From Syntrophaceae bacterium UBA2280 (GTDB taxonomy: Bacteria; Desulfobacterota; Syntrophia; Syntrophales; Smithellaceae): a DNA stretch of 64,000 bases. The notes under the pieces were generated by a model. It was not told the origin of the DNA, searched no databases, and was given only the letters and a program-made list of their open reading frames with translations. A program made the translations under genes and the position numbers. The stretch covers positions 19,818 through 83,817 of the forward strand of contig DDWS01000033.1 in NCBI GenBank assembly GCA_002347685.1, written 5' to 3'. Below, in pieces: positions 34,075 to 43,337 of this stretch. Positions within the stretch are counted from its first letter, which is position 1. Each line of letters starts with the position of its first letter.

Positions 34075-35403
34075 ATGTTTGAAGCGCTTTCGGAAAAACT
34101 AGACGGTATTTTTAAAAAACTCAAAGGCCGGGGCCTGCTCAATGAGGAGAGTGTCAATGCCGCGCTCAAGGAAATTCGCATGGCGCTTTTAGAGGCGGAT
34201 GTGAATTTCAAGGTGGTGAAGGATTTTATCGACGATGTGCGCGTTCGCGCCGTCGGCAAGGAAGTGCTCGACAGCATCACGCCCGGTCAGCAGGTGGTGA
34301 AAATTGTTCACGACCGGCTCATTGAACTGATGGGAGGCGCAAGCGCGAACATTAAATTCGGCGCGAGGATTCCCGCCCCGATTATGCTGGTAGGGCTTCA
34401 GGGCTGCGGCAAAACGACCACGGCGGCCAAGCTGGCGCGCCTGTTATCCAAAGAGAAAAGAGTTTACCTGGTGTCGGCGGACGTCTATCGGCCGGCGGCC
34501 ATAGAGCAGTTGGCGGTGCTGGGCAGGCAGATCAAGGCCGGTGTGTTTGAGCATGGTTCACTCAAGGACCCCGTCAAGATCTGCGCCGAAGCGGTTGACC
34601 AGGCCAGAAGGGAAGGCTACGAGGTCATCCTCATCGATACGGCGGGCCGGCTGCATATCGATGATGTTCTGATGAATGAGTTGCGAAGCATCCGCGACAG
34701 GGTGCATCCGGCGGAAATCCTGTATGTCGCCGACGCGATGACCGGTCAGGATGCCGTCAATGTCGGATCGAAATTCAACGAGATGATCGGCATTGACGGG
34801 GTGATCATGACCAAAATGGACGGCGATGCGCGCGGCGGCGCGGCGTTGTCGCTCAAAGCCGTGGTCGGCAAGCCCCTGAAGTTTGTCGGTGTAGGAGAGA
34901 AACTCGATGCGCTGGAGGTGTTTCATCCGGAAAGAATGGCGTCACGCATTCTGGGCATGGGCGATGTTTTGTCGCTGGTGGAAAAAGCCCAGGGGCTCAT
35001 GGATGAAAAATCAGCGCGTCAGATGGAACAAAGCATTCGAAAGAACGATTTTTCCCTGGAGGACTTCCGCAACCAGCTGGCGCAGGTCAAGAAGATGGGG
35101 TCTCTGAAGGATATTATGGGAATGATTCCCGGAATGGGCAAACATAAGGCCCTCAAAGACCTGCAGCCGGACGACGGGGAATTGGTGAAAATCACCGCGA
35201 TGATTGATTCCATGACGAAAAAAGAGCGGAGCAACTACCTGATTATCGATGGACGGAGACGAAAACGAATCGCGCTGGGAAGCGGCACAACGGTTCAGGA
35301 CGTCAACCGCCTTTTGAAAAATTACTCGGAAATTCGCAAGGTGATGAAAAAATTCAGTCAAAAAGACGGGATGAAATCCATGATGCGGAATTTCCGCTTT
35401 TAA
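34075..35403 (+). CDS. ffh: Signal recognition particle protein Ffh
   Basis: GTPase that, with 4.5S RNA, targets nascent inner-membrane proteins. 442 residues: N domain, G domain with GLQGCGKTTTAAKLA, DTAGRLH and TKMDGDARGG, and a Met-rich M domain (MGMIPGMGKHK). No 4.5S RNA gene was recognised nearby. Starts a translation and RNA-processing run ending at yraN. Confidence 0.97.
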   Translation: MFEALSEKLDGIFKKLKGRGLLNEESVNAALKEIRMALLEADVNFKVVKDFIDDVRVRAVGKEVLDSITPGQQVVKIVHDRLIELMGGASANIKFGARIPAPIMLVGLQGCGKTTTAAKLARLLSKEKRVYLVSADVYRPAAIEQLAVLGRQIKAGVFEHGSLKDPVKICAEAVDQARREGYEVILIDTAGRLHIDDVLMNELRSIRDRVHPAEILYVADAMTGQDAVNVGSKFNEMIGIDGVIMTKMDGDARGGAALSLKAVVGKPLKFVGVGEKLDALEVFHPERMASRILGMGDVLSLVEKAQGLMDEKSARQMEQSIRKNDFSLEDFRNQLAQVKKMGSLKDIMGMIPGMGKHKALKDLQPDDGELVKITAMIDSMTKKERSNYLIIDGRRRKRIALGSGTTVQDVNRLLKNYSEIRKVMKKFSQKDGMKSMMRNFRF

Positions 35404-35468
35404 AATAAAGGAAACTGTGATAAAAATACGACACGTTATTATTTTTGAAGGAGGCTGGAAAAAACTAG

Positions 35469-35723
35469 ATGGCAGTAAAAATTAGACTGACTCGTATGGG
35501 TGCGAAGGGTAAACCTTATTATCGAATTGTCGCGGCTGAAAATGAATATCCCCGTGACGGAAAATTTTTAGAAATATTGGGCAATTATGACCCGAAAAAG
35601 AACCCGGCGGAAATTAACGTGAAGGAAGACCGCGTTCGTGATTGGCTCTCCAAAGGCGCCAAACCGACCGTGACGGTTGCGAATTTATTGAAATCAAAAG
35701 GCATTGAAGCCGGTGCCAGGTAA
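35469..35723 (+). CDS. rpsP: Ribosomal protein bS16
   Basis: 84 residues with the diagnostic start VKIRLTRMGAKGKPYYRIV and the middle stretch LGNYDP. GGAGG lies about ten bases before the ATG. It follows ffh in the conserved ffh-rpsP-khpA-rimM-trmD-rplS order. A 7-bp hairpin (around 35730-35757) without a T-run sits in the following gap. Confidence 0.97.
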   Translation: MAVKIRLTRMGAKGKPYYRIVAAENEYPRDGKFLEILGNYDPKKNPAEINVKEDRVRDWLSKGAKPTVTVANLLKSKGIEAGAR

Positions 35724-35865
35724 ATAAACACTTCCGTCGGGGTTGGGGGCGGAAGTTGCTGTATCCATAAATCTTTTATAGCTATCCGTCGTTTATAAAT
35801 GAAACAGTGTTGATCCTGCAGTCCGAACATGGTTTGATGAATCATAATCCGTGGAGGTCATAGCG

Positions 35866-36096
35866 ATGAAAGAGTTGATCAAGTACATATCTCAGTCGTT
35901 GGTGGATAATCCGGACAAGGTGGAAGTGACTGAAATCATCGGTGAGCAGACATCCGTGATTGAGCTGCGCGTGGCAAAAGAAGATTTGGGCAAAGTGATA
36001 GGAAAACAGGGGAGAACAGCCAAGGCGATTCGGACGATATTGAGCGCCACGTCGGCCAAAGCGCATAAGCGCGCTGTTCTGGAAATAATAGAATAA
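35866..36096 (+). CDS. khpA: KH-domain RNA-binding protein KhpA
   Basis: 76 residues from ATG 35866 with GGAGG upstream. One KH domain with the GxxG loop in VIGKQGRTAKAIR. KhpA proteins bind RNA, often with KhpB, and affect cell division and translation in other bacteria. Position between rpsP and rimM is conserved. Confidence 0.93.
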   Translation: MKELIKYISQSLVDNPDKVEVTEIIGEQTSVIELRVAKEDLGKVIGKQGRTAKAIRTILSATSAKAHKRAVLEIIE

Positions 36097-36099
36097 GGC

Positions 36100-36600
36100 A
36101 TGAATCTTTTTGTTGCCGGTGAGATCATCAAGACCCGGGGACTCCGGGGCTGTGTAAAAGTATTAACATTTCTAGAATCTCCCGATATTTTTGACAGGCT
36201 GGATTTTGCGTTCGTTGAGGTCAGTCCGGGGCAGCAAACCCGCTTCGGATTGAGGAAGGTTGATTTTTCCGGAAAATTCGTTTTCATGGAACTCGACGGG
36301 GTATCGGATGTGGACGCAGCGCAGAAAATGGTTGGCTGCAAGGTTCTGCTGCCGCGCGATCAGTTAGGCGAGTTGACGGAAGATGAATATTTCTGGAGCG
36401 ACATCGTCGGTTTGACCGTCTGCGACGAGCAGGGCAGTCAGCTGGGTTCCATCAAGTCCGTCTTTCCGACCGGAAGCAATGATGTTTATGTCTGTCAGGG
36501 AGGAGCCAGAGAAATTATGATTCCCGCTCTGGCTCATGTGATTCTAAAGATTGACCTCGAACAAGGCGTCATGACGGTTCGACTGCCGGAAGGACTTTAA
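36100..36600 (+). CDS. rimM: 16S rRNA processing protein RimM
   Basis: 166 residues. Assists maturation of the 30S head near protein uS19. N-terminal beta-barrel (GEIIKTRGLRGCVKV) and C-terminal PRC-barrel domain with YFWSDIVGLTV and VMIPAL-like MIPALAHVI. Only 3 bases follow khpA, and trmD begins 2 bases after its stop. Confidence 0.95.
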   Translation: MNLFVAGEIIKTRGLRGCVKVLTFLESPDIFDRLDFAFVEVSPGQQTRFGLRKVDFSGKFVFMELDGVSDVDAAQKMVGCKVLLPRDQLGELTEDEYFWSDIVGLTVCDEQGSQLGSIKSVFPTGSNDVYVCQGGAREIMIPALAHVILKIDLEQGVMTVRLPEGL

Positions 36601-36602
36601 TC

Positions 36603-37340
36603 GTGATCCGGTTTGACGTCCTTTCTGTTTTTCCCGAGATGCTGGCCTCGCCTCTGAACTTCAGTCTCATCAAAAAAGCTCTGGATAAGGATCTTTTACG
36701 GATTGGCTTGCACGATATCCGCGACTGGGCTGAAAACAAACAAAAAATGACGGACGACGCCCCTTATGGCGGTGGCTGCGGAATGGTGATGAAGGTGGAG
36801 CCGGTCGAGCGCGCGCTGGCCGCGGTCAAATGCGATGAACTCCATCCGCTGGTTGTATTGATGACACCGCAGGGAGAAACCTTCAATCAAAAAATAGCCG
36901 CCGAGTTGGCCTTGCAAAAACAGATTATTCTGATTTGCGGACGCTACGAAGGTGTGGACGAGCGGATCAGAGAACACCTGGCCGACCGGGAAATCTCCAT
37001 TGGTGACTACATTTTGACCGGAGGCGAGTTGTCGGCGCTGGTCGTGATGGATGCCGTGGCCCGCTTGATTCCGGGTGTGCTGGGAAATGAGGAATCCGCC
37101 GTGACGGAATCTTTTTCTTGTGGACTCCTGGAGTATCCTCAATATACAAGACCCGCTCTGTATCAGGGATGGGGAGTGCCGGACGTGCTGGTTTCAGGCA
37201 ATCACGCGCAGATTGAACGGTGGCGAAAAATTGAAGCGCTCAAAAGAACCTGGCAAAGAAGGCCTGATCTCATCGATAAAGCCGATCTTTCGCCCGACGA
37301 CAGGAAAATTCTGGAAAAAATCAAACTCGGAACCATATAA
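36603..37340 (+). CDS. trmD: tRNA (guanine-37-N1)-methyltransferase
   Basis: Methylates G37 next to the anticodon, preventing frameshifts. 245 residues with a GTG start. SPOUT knot motifs: ILICGRYEGVDERI and SIGDYILTGGELSALV, and the N-terminal FDVLSVFPEML. C-terminal domain contacts the anticodon arm. Part of the rpsP-rimM-trmD-rplS cluster. Confidence 0.97.
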   Translation: MIRFDVLSVFPEMLASPLNFSLIKKALDKDLLRIGLHDIRDWAENKQKMTDDAPYGGGCGMVMKVEPVERALAAVKCDELHPLVVLMTPQGETFNQKIAAELALQKQIILICGRYEGVDERIREHLADREISIGDYILTGGELSALVVMDAVARLIPGVLGNEESAVTESFSCGLLEYPQYTRPALYQGWGVPDVLVSGNHAQIERWRKIEALKRTWQRRPDLIDKADLSPDDRKILEKIKLGTI

Positions 37341-37437
37341 TGTCTTGATTTTCGGTCGCGTTTAAGGTAATAAAATTCCCTTTTTTACAAGGGGGTGGAG
37401 TGAGTCTGTTTGGGAAAGTACGCCCGGAGCATTGACC

Positions 37438-37992
37438 ATGCTGTATATCGCTCTTTTACATTATCCGGTTCGCAATAAGGATGGCAAGGTGGTGGCCACG
37501 GCCATTGCCAACATGGATATCCACGATATCGCACGGACGGCGAAGACATATGGCGTGAAGGCGTTTTATGTGGTCAATCCGGTCGCCGCGCAGCGGGAAC
37601 TGGCCTCCCGGATTGTCGATCACTGGCGGCAGGGGTTTGGGGCGTCTTTTAATCCTTTCCGGAAAGATGCCTTTGAACTGGTGAGGATCGATACCGCACT
37701 CGAGGATGTGATCGCTGATATTACGGCCCGAAGCGGCAAAAAACCCCGCATCATTGCCACCGGCGCGAACTTTGAAGGCGGACTTTTGAAATCTTCGGAC
37801 TTGCGGGAAATGATCAAAAGGAATGATTTGCCTTATCTTTTAATATTTGGTACAGGATCAGGTCTTGCCGATGACGCTGTCCGGCAAGCCGATGACCGTC
37901 TCGAGCCGATCAGGGGGAAAGACGGATATAACCATCTGGCGGTGCGTTCAGCCGTTGCCGTCATATTGGACAGAATTGTGGATACGAAATAA
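37438..37992 (+). CDS. SPOUT-like RNA methyltransferase, TrmD-associated family
   Basis: 184 residues from ATG 37438 with GGAG at 37426-37429; a TTG six bases earlier is also in frame. Starts LYIALLHYPVRNKDGKVV and ends with a knot-like region LLIFGTGSGLADD and YNHLAVRSAVAVILDR. This matches a SAM-dependent RNA methyltransferase family repeatedly found between trmD and rplS. The RNA target and position are not known to me. Operon position suggests an rRNA or tRNA role. Confidence 0.82.
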   Translation: MLYIALLHYPVRNKDGKVVATAIANMDIHDIARTAKTYGVKAFYVVNPVAAQRELASRIVDHWRQGFGASFNPFRKDAFELVRIDTALEDVIADITARSGKKPRIIATGANFEGGLLKSSDLREMIKRNDLPYLLIFGTGSGLADDAVRQADDRLEPIRGKDGYNHLAVRSAVAVILDRIVDTK

Positions 37993-38022
37993 TTGGGCGA
38001 AAGTCGTGGGAGGAAATATAAA

Positions 38023-38370
38023 ATGAACATGTTGGAATTGATTGAAAAAGAACAGATGAGAGGGGATATCCCCAGTTTCAAGGCGGGCGATACCGTAAAA
38101 GTGTACGTGCGCATCATCGAAGGTCAGAAGCAGAGAATTCAGGCCTTTGAAGGCGTGGTGATCCGTAAGCGCCGCGGGAACAGCCGCGCGAACTTTACGG
38201 TGAGAAAGATATCATACGGCGTAGGTGTTGAAAGAACATTCCCTACGCATTCGCCGGTCATTGACCGGATTGAAGTGATGACCAGGGGCCTCGTGCGGCG
38301 CTCACGCCTTTACTATTTGAGAAGCCTGCGGGGCAAAAAAGCGAGAATTAAGGAAGCCGCTCATAACTGA
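38023..38370 (+). CDS. rplS: Ribosomal protein bL19
   Basis: 115 residues from ATG 38023, with GGAGG upstream. Diagnostic stretches: FKAGDTVKVYVRI, IQAFEGVVIRKR and VERTFPTHSPVI. Sits at the 30S-50S interface. The 155-base gap that follows, before rnhB, shows no gene. Confidence 0.97.
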   Translation: MNMLELIEKEQMRGDIPSFKAGDTVKVYVRIIEGQKQRIQAFEGVVIRKRRGNSRANFTVRKISYGVGVERTFPTHSPVIDRIEVMTRGLVRRSRLYYLRSLRGKKARIKEAAHN

Positions 38371-38525
38371 TCCGGTGCGTTTGGCGGGATTCAAAGATGT
38401 GATGCAATCCGGACGACATGGAAATCATCCTGTCTGACGCTGACGCATGATCCGGATTCAGGCTCCGGTCCCGATTAAAATCCGCCCGTCCGGCAGGGGT
38501 GCAAGGGGGTATTCCTCTTCGATCG

Positions 38526-39149
38526 ATGGATAAGTACGAAAAGCTTGCTTATGCTGAAGGGTACCGATGTGTTGCGGGACTCGATGAGGCGGGTCGCGGT
38601 CCTCTGGCGGGTCCCGTGGTGGCCGCAGCGGTCGTCTTTGAGCCGGGCTATCAAAACGCCACCATCAACGATTCGAAAAAGTTAACCGCCCGCAAGCGAG
38701 ATGAACTCTACCGGGTGATCTGGGAGGAGGCTGAGGGTGTTGCCGTTGGGGTTGCCGAAGCGGATGTCATCGACCGGATCAACATTCTGCGCGCGTCGCT
38801 TCAGGCCATGCGCGACGCCGTAATGGAACTGTCCATCTCGCCTGATTATCTCCTGATTGACGGTTTGCACAAAATCCCCATGCCCACGCCACAGCGGGCC
38901 ATTGTAAAAGGCGACGCGCTGAGCGTTTCCATCGCCGCCGCGTCCATCATCGCCAAAGTCTCCCGCGACCGGATCATGGAAATGTATCACCGCCAGTTTC
39001 CGCATTATAATTTCCTGGGCAACAAAGGCTACCCGACCGCCGAGCATCGGAGAATCATCGCAGAAATCGGCATGTGCAAAATTCACCGGCGGTCTTTTCA
39101 TATCAAAAGCACGGCGTGCGATCAAACCTCTCTGGACTGGTCGAAATGA
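38526..39149 (+). CDS. rnhB: Ribonuclease HII
   Basis: Cuts RNA in RNA-DNA hybrids, including single misincorporated ribonucleotides. 207 residues from ATG 38526, though the ribosome site is weak. Catalytic motifs: GLDEAGRGPLAGPVVAA (Asp, Glu), LLIDGLHK (Asp) and IAAASIIAKVSRDR. Stop overlaps the yraN start (ATGA). Confidence 0.96.
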   Translation: MDKYEKLAYAEGYRCVAGLDEAGRGPLAGPVVAAAVVFEPGYQNATINDSKKLTARKRDELYRVIWEEAEGVAVGVAEADVIDRINILRASLQAMRDAVMELSISPDYLLIDGLHKIPMPTPQRAIVKGDALSVSIAAASIIAKVSRDRIMEMYHRQFPHYNFLGNKGYPTAEHRRIIAEIGMCKIHRRSFHIKSTACDQTSLDWSK

Positions 39150-39526
39150 CCGATACAAAAGACACCTCGAAAATCGATACCGGCAAAGAAGGCGAAAAGA
39201 TCGCAGTGGCGTATTTGAAGCGGCACGGTTACCGGATCGCCGAGGTCAACTATCGTTGTCCCATTGGTGAAATCGATATTGTGGCGCGCGACAAAAACGC
39301 TCTGGTGTTTGTGGAAGTCAAGGCCAGGAAATCAAATGCGCTGGGGTATCCCGAACAGGCTGTCGGCGTCAAAAAGCAGAAAAAAATGTCGCAACTGGCT
39401 TTGTGGTACCTTCAGGAAAAAAGATTAAGCGATGCCGACACCCGCTTTGACGTTGTGGCGATTGTCATCGATCCTCGCGGCCCCGATATCCGCTTAATCA
39501 AGAACGCCTTCGATTTCAGGGCCTGA
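39146..39526 (+). CDS. YraN/UPF0102 family endonuclease-like protein
   Basis: 126 residues from ATG 39146, 4-base overlap with rnhB. A restriction-endonuclease-like core is visible: GEKIAVAYLKRHGY, then GEIDIVARDKNALVFVEVKA, with Glu-Asp and Glu-x-Lys spaced as in PD-(D/E)XK nucleases. The rnhB-yraN pairing is widespread. The in vivo role is not settled. Confidence 0.92.
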   Translation: MTDTKDTSKIDTGKEGEKIAVAYLKRHGYRIAEVNYRCPIGEIDIVARDKNALVFVEVKARKSNALGYPEQAVGVKKQKKMSQLALWYLQEKRLSDADTRFDVVAIVIDPRGPDIRLIKNAFDFRA

Positions 39527-39532
39527 CCGGGC

Positions 39533-40909
39533 TTAAAAATGGCACAAGGCCGGTTTGCCGATGGGATAGACGTTAAAGCCGATCTCAAAACATTTCCGGT
39601 GATCGACAATATTGCGGCCGTCAAAGATAAACGCGGGTTTGACCATGGATTTGTATATTCTGCGGTAATCGAGTTTCCTGTATATTTCCCAGTCTGTCAT
39701 GATGGCCAGCGCGTGACATCCGGCGGCGGCCCGATAGGGGTCTTCCACATAGCTGATCTGGCCTTCTTCGCAGGCCAGATCGATCATCGCGTTTTCCAGC
39801 GCCTTCGGGTCGGAAATGACCACGTGCGCGTGTTCGGATAAAAGCTTGCGCGTGATGTAGATGGCCGGGCTCTCCCGCGTGTCGCCCGTGTCGGCTTTGA
39901 AGGCAAATCCCAGGATTCCTATTTTTTTTCCGGCCAGCGTGCTGAACATGGAGCCCAGAATGTTGGCGATGAAACGGTCCTGCTGGTATTCATTGATCTT
40001 GACGACGCTTTCCCAGTAGTCGGCGACTTCCGGAAGCCCGTAGTACTGGCAAAGATAGACCAGATTCAGGATGTCTTTTTTAAAGCAGGAGCCGCCGAAT
40101 CCGACGCCGGCCTTGAGAAATTTGGCGCCGATGCGGCTGTCCAGACCCACAGCCCGGGCGACTTCGGAGATGTTCGCGTCGGTTTTTTCGCACAGGGCGG
40201 AAACGGAGTTGATGGAGGAAACGCGCTGCGCCAGAAACGCGTTGGCGACGAGTTTGGAAAGCTCCGAGCTCCAGAGATTGGTGGTCAGGATTTTTTCAGG
40301 CGCGACCCAGCGCGCATAGATATCCACCAGCCGGGCGCGGGCTTTCAATCCTTCAGGGGTTTCGTGCGAACCGATCAATACGCGGTCCGGATGTTCCAGA
40401 TCGCTTATGGCCGTTCCCTCGGCCATGAATTCAGGATTGGAAAGCACTTCAAAGGTGATGTTACCCTTTCCGGAAGACAAGATCCGTTCCATGGCCTGCG
40501 CGGTTTTGACCGGCAGGGTGCTTTTTTCGATGACGATTTTCGAACTTTCGGAATATTCCAGGATCTGCCGGGCTGTCTTTTCCACATATTGCAGGTCGGC
40601 GGCCATGCCGGCGCCCGTGCCGAACGTTTTGGTCGGCGTATTCACGCTGACGAAAATGATATCGTTTTGCCGGATTCCTTCCTCGATGTCCCTGGAGAAA
40701 AAAAGGTTCTTTCCACGGGTTTTTCCGATGATTTCTTCGAGTCCCGGTTCGTAGATCGGAAGCCGGTCCGAATTCCAGGCGTCGATGCGCGCGGCGTTGA
40801 TGTCCACCACCGTGACTTTGTAGTCGGGGCATTTGCAGGCGATCATGGCCATCGTCGGCGCGCCGACATAGCCCGCGCCGATGCAGAGAATGTTTTTTTT
40901 CAATTTCAT
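39533..40909 (-). CDS. ugd: UDP-glucose 6-dehydrogenase (eukaryotic-like form)
   Basis: Oxidises UDP-glucose to UDP-glucuronate. 458 residues from ATG 40909, which gives MKLKKNILCIGAGYVGAPTM. Catalytic Cys is in GFGGSCFKKDILNLVYLC. The insert around residue 20 (CKCPDYKVTVVDIN) and the ending resemble the animal-type enzyme, which also occurs in various bacteria. The long in-frame extension to 41092 overlaps uxs and is not used. It follows uxs by 22 bases, so the pair makes UDP-xylose. Confidence 0.93.
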   Translation of the reverse strand: MKLKKNILCIGAGYVGAPTMAMIACKCPDYKVTVVDINAARIDAWNSDRLPIYEPGLEEIIGKTRGKNLFFSRDIEEGIRQNDIIFVSVNTPTKTFGTGAGMAADLQYVEKTARQILEYSESSKIVIEKSTLPVKTAQAMERILSSGKGNITFEVLSNPEFMAEGTAISDLEHPDRVLIGSHETPEGLKARARLVDIYARWVAPEKILTTNLWSSELSKLVANAFLAQRVSSINSVSALCEKTDANISEVARAVGLDSRIGAKFLKAGVGFGGSCFKKDILNLVYLCQYYGLPEVADYWESVVKINEYQQDRFIANILGSMFSTLAGKKIGILGFAFKADTGDTRESPAIYITRKLLSEHAHVVISDPKALENAMIDLACEEGQISYVEDPYRAAAGCHALAIMTDWEIYRKLDYRRIYKSMVKPAFIFDGRNIVDHRKCFEIGFNVYPIGKPALCHF

Positions 40910-40931
40910 GGGATTTTGTGCTGCCTCCGTG

Positions 40932-41882
40932 TTAATGCGATGGTTCGTCAAGGATGTTCTGAAAGTAGCGGATGGTTTCCGTGAGTCCCTGTTCGAGTGC
41001 GACGGCGGGATTCCAGCCCAGTCGGTTTTGTGCCAGGGTGATATCCGGTTTGCGCTGTGTCGGGTCGTCCAACGGTCTGGGTTGAAAAACAATTTCAGAC
41101 GCGCTTCGGGTCAGCCGGATTACGGTTTGCGCCAGTTCAAGAATGGTGAATTCAACGGGATTGCCCATATTGACAGGCCCGTAAAAATCATCGGCGGAAT
41201 TCATCATTTTGACAAGACCGTCGATGAGATCGTCGCAGTAGCAAAACGACCGGGTTTGCGATCCGTCGCCGTAGACCGTGATGTTGTGACCCGCAATCGC
41301 CTGAATGATGAAATTGCTCACCACGCGTCCGTCGTTGACAGCCATGCGCGGTCCGTAGGTGTTGAAGATGCGCACGATTTTCGAGTTGACGCCGTTTTGC
41401 CGGCGGTAGTCCATCATCAGGCATTCGGCTGCCCTTTTGCCTTCATCGTAGCAGCTGCGGATGCCGACGGGATTAACCCGTCCCCAGTAAGTCTCGTTTT
41501 GCGGGTGGACTTCCGGATCGCCGTAGACTTCGGAGGTGGAGGCCTGAAGGATCCTGGCCCCGGTTCTTCTGGCGATGCCCAGGACGTTGATCGCGCCCAT
41601 CACGCTGGTTTTGATCGTTTTGATCGGATTGTGCTGATAGTGCACAGGAGAAGCAGGGCATGCCAGGTTGTAGATTTCGTCGACTTCCAGGTAAACGGGA
41701 TTGATGATGTCGTGGCGGATCAACTCGAAGCGCGGATGCGCCAGCATGGGCGCGATATTTTTCTTGCTGCCGGTATAGAAGTTATCCAGGCAAAGAATTT
41801 CGTGGCCTTCGTTCAACAGTTTTTCGCAAAGGTGGGAGCCCAGAAAACCGGCGCCGCCGGTGATTAAGATGCGTTTGGTCAT
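40932..41882 (-). CDS. uxs: UDP-glucuronate decarboxylase (UDP-xylose synthase)
   Basis: Extended SDR, 316 residues. Converts UDP-glucuronate to UDP-xylose with bound NAD+. Motifs: ITGGAGFLGSHLCEKLLNEG, NLACPASPVHYQ (typical of UXS), STSEVYGDPEVHPQ, and the catalytic Tyr-Lys in RSCYDEGKRAAE. First gene of the two-gene operon with ugd. Divergent from rsmI. Confidence 0.94.
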   Translation of the reverse strand: MTKRILITGGAGFLGSHLCEKLLNEGHEILCLDNFYTGSKKNIAPMLAHPRFELIRHDIINPVYLEVDEIYNLACPASPVHYQHNPIKTIKTSVMGAINVLGIARRTGARILQASTSEVYGDPEVHPQNETYWGRVNPVGIRSCYDEGKRAAECLMMDYRRQNGVNSKIVRIFNTYGPRMAVNDGRVVSNFIIQAIAGHNITVYGDGSQTRSFCYCDDLIDGLVKMMNSADDFYGPVNMGNPVEFTILELAQTVIRLTRSASEIVFQPRPLDDPTQRKPDITLAQNRLGWNPAVALEQGLTETIRYFQNILDEPSH

Positions 41883-41981
41883 GATGATGTGCCATTTCCC
41901 GGTGGTAATTTAATTTCAGCTTTGCTATTAAGCCGAAACGGACCTTGAATGTCAACTAAAAAAGGATTTCCAAAAGGGCAT

Positions 41982-42857
41982 ATGAATACACCTGTCAACA
42001 TTACCCCCGGGATACTTTATGTGGTCGCGACGCCCATCGGCAATCTCGAAGACATGACGTTTCGGGCGCTCAGGATCCTCAAAGAAGTGGATTTGATTGC
42101 CGCCGAGGACACACGGCATACACGAAAACTGCTGGATGCTTACAGGGTTGCCACGCCCATGATCAGCCTGCATGAGCACAATGAGAAAGCCCGAAGCGCG
42201 CTTTTGATGGAAAAGCTCGCCGCCGGCCGAAACATCGCTTATGTGTCGGACGCCGGAACGCCCTGCATTTCCGATCCGGGCCGCCATCTGGTGGCCAGGG
42301 CACATGACGAACACATTCGGGTGGTGCCGGTTCCCGGTCCTTCGGCGCTCACTACCGCGCTTTGCGCCTCGGGCTTCGAGGCGGACCATTTTCTTTTTTG
42401 CGGATTTCTGCCGGCCCGGTCCGTAGGCCGGCGTCGCTTTCTGGAATCCGTAAAAAAGGAGGAAGCGACGATCATTTTCTACGAATCTCCCGCGCGCTTC
42501 ACTGCCGCGCTGGCCGACATGAAGGAGGTGCTCGGCGACAGGCAGGTTCTTGTCGGACGTGAACTGACCAAGGTGTTCGAAGAAATCCGTCGGGGCCTTC
42601 TTTCGCAATTTTGTCTCGACGGGTCCTTCCAAAAAATGAAAGGCGAGTTTACCATCGTCATTCGCGGAGCTGAAAAAAATCAGCTCCAGACGACCGACAA
42701 AGAGCTTATGGAGATGCTCAGGGAACTCTTTGACCGGCAGAAAATTTCCCTGCGCGACGCAGTGGATCAGGTTGCTTCCCGGACAGGGGAATCACGCAGG
42801 AAAGTATACACCCTGGCGGTGGATATCACCTGCGGCCCGCGCAAAAATCAAACATAA
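41982..42857 (+). CDS. rsmI: 16S rRNA 2'-O-ribose C1402 methyltransferase
   Basis: 291 residues from ATG 41982, with AAAGGG upstream; an in-frame ATG at 41949 is possible. Tetrapyrrole-methylase fold: LYVVATPIGNLEDMTFRALR, AEDTRHTRKLL and YVSDAGTPCISDPG are diagnostic. Methylates C1402 in the ribosomal P site. Confidence 0.95.
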   Translation: MNTPVNITPGILYVVATPIGNLEDMTFRALRILKEVDLIAAEDTRHTRKLLDAYRVATPMISLHEHNEKARSALLMEKLAAGRNIAYVSDAGTPCISDPGRHLVARAHDEHIRVVPVPGPSALTTALCASGFEADHFLFCGFLPARSVGRRRFLESVKKEEATIIFYESPARFTAALADMKEVLGDRQVLVGRELTKVFEEIRRGLLSQFCLDGSFQKMKGEFTIVIRGAEKNQLQTTDKELMEMLRELFDRQKISLRDAVDQVASRTGESRRKVYTLAVDITCGPRKNQT

Positions 42858-42971
42858 AACCGACCGCATATAGTGCTTGAAGAGTTGCAGTCACTATGGT
42901 AACTCCATGCCCATATTCAATCGAAGAATCGGTTTTTATGAGGTGTGACGGATCGTGAAGGGGGATGGGCA

Positions 42972-43337
42972 ATGTCGCCGGATTCCGGGAATACGGACGG
43001 GAAAAAAATATTTGACCTGACAGAGGTCTATGACGAACATGAGGTTCCCCGGCGCAGATCGACGGATAACCAGGCGAATTCGAACGTCATCGTCATTGAC
43101 GGCAGGGTTTATGAAAAAGTGAGGCTGAATACCGGCGTCCATGATTTGACGGATGTGGTCGAAGAACGGACGCAGTTGACGGACATTCATGAAGTTGTAC
43201 TCCGGCATGTATCCGAAATCACGGAAAAGATTGCAAGGGAAGCGATTCCCGGCATAGTCCAGCGAGTGATCCGTGAAGAAATAGAGAAGATCAGGCGGAA
43301 AACCTCCCATGATGTGAAGGATGAAAAGGGGCTATGA
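42972..43337 (+). CDS. Hypothetical charged protein with PopZ-like C-terminal helix
   Basis: 121 residues from ATG 42972 with AAGGGGG upstream; a GTG at 42945 is in frame. No signal peptide or membrane segment. The N-terminal half is polar and probably disordered (IFDLTEVYDEHEVPRRRS). The C-terminal IAREAIPGIVQRVIREEIEK forms an amphipathic helix that resembles the oligomerising end of PopZ/DUF2497 proteins. Similarity is by eye and modest. It overlaps the next gene by 4 bases (ATGA), so it belongs with the envelope genes that follow. Function unknown. Confidence 0.7.
   Translation: MSPDSGNTDGKKIFDLTEVYDEHEVPRRRSTDNQANSNVIVIDGRVYEKVRLNTGVHDLTDVVEERTQLTDIHEVVLRHVSEITEKIAREAIPGIVQRVIREEIEKIRRKTSHDVKDEKGL

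Noticed and set aside
40881..41867. 328-residue open frame on the plus strand
   Set aside because: Antisense to uxs; shadow frame.
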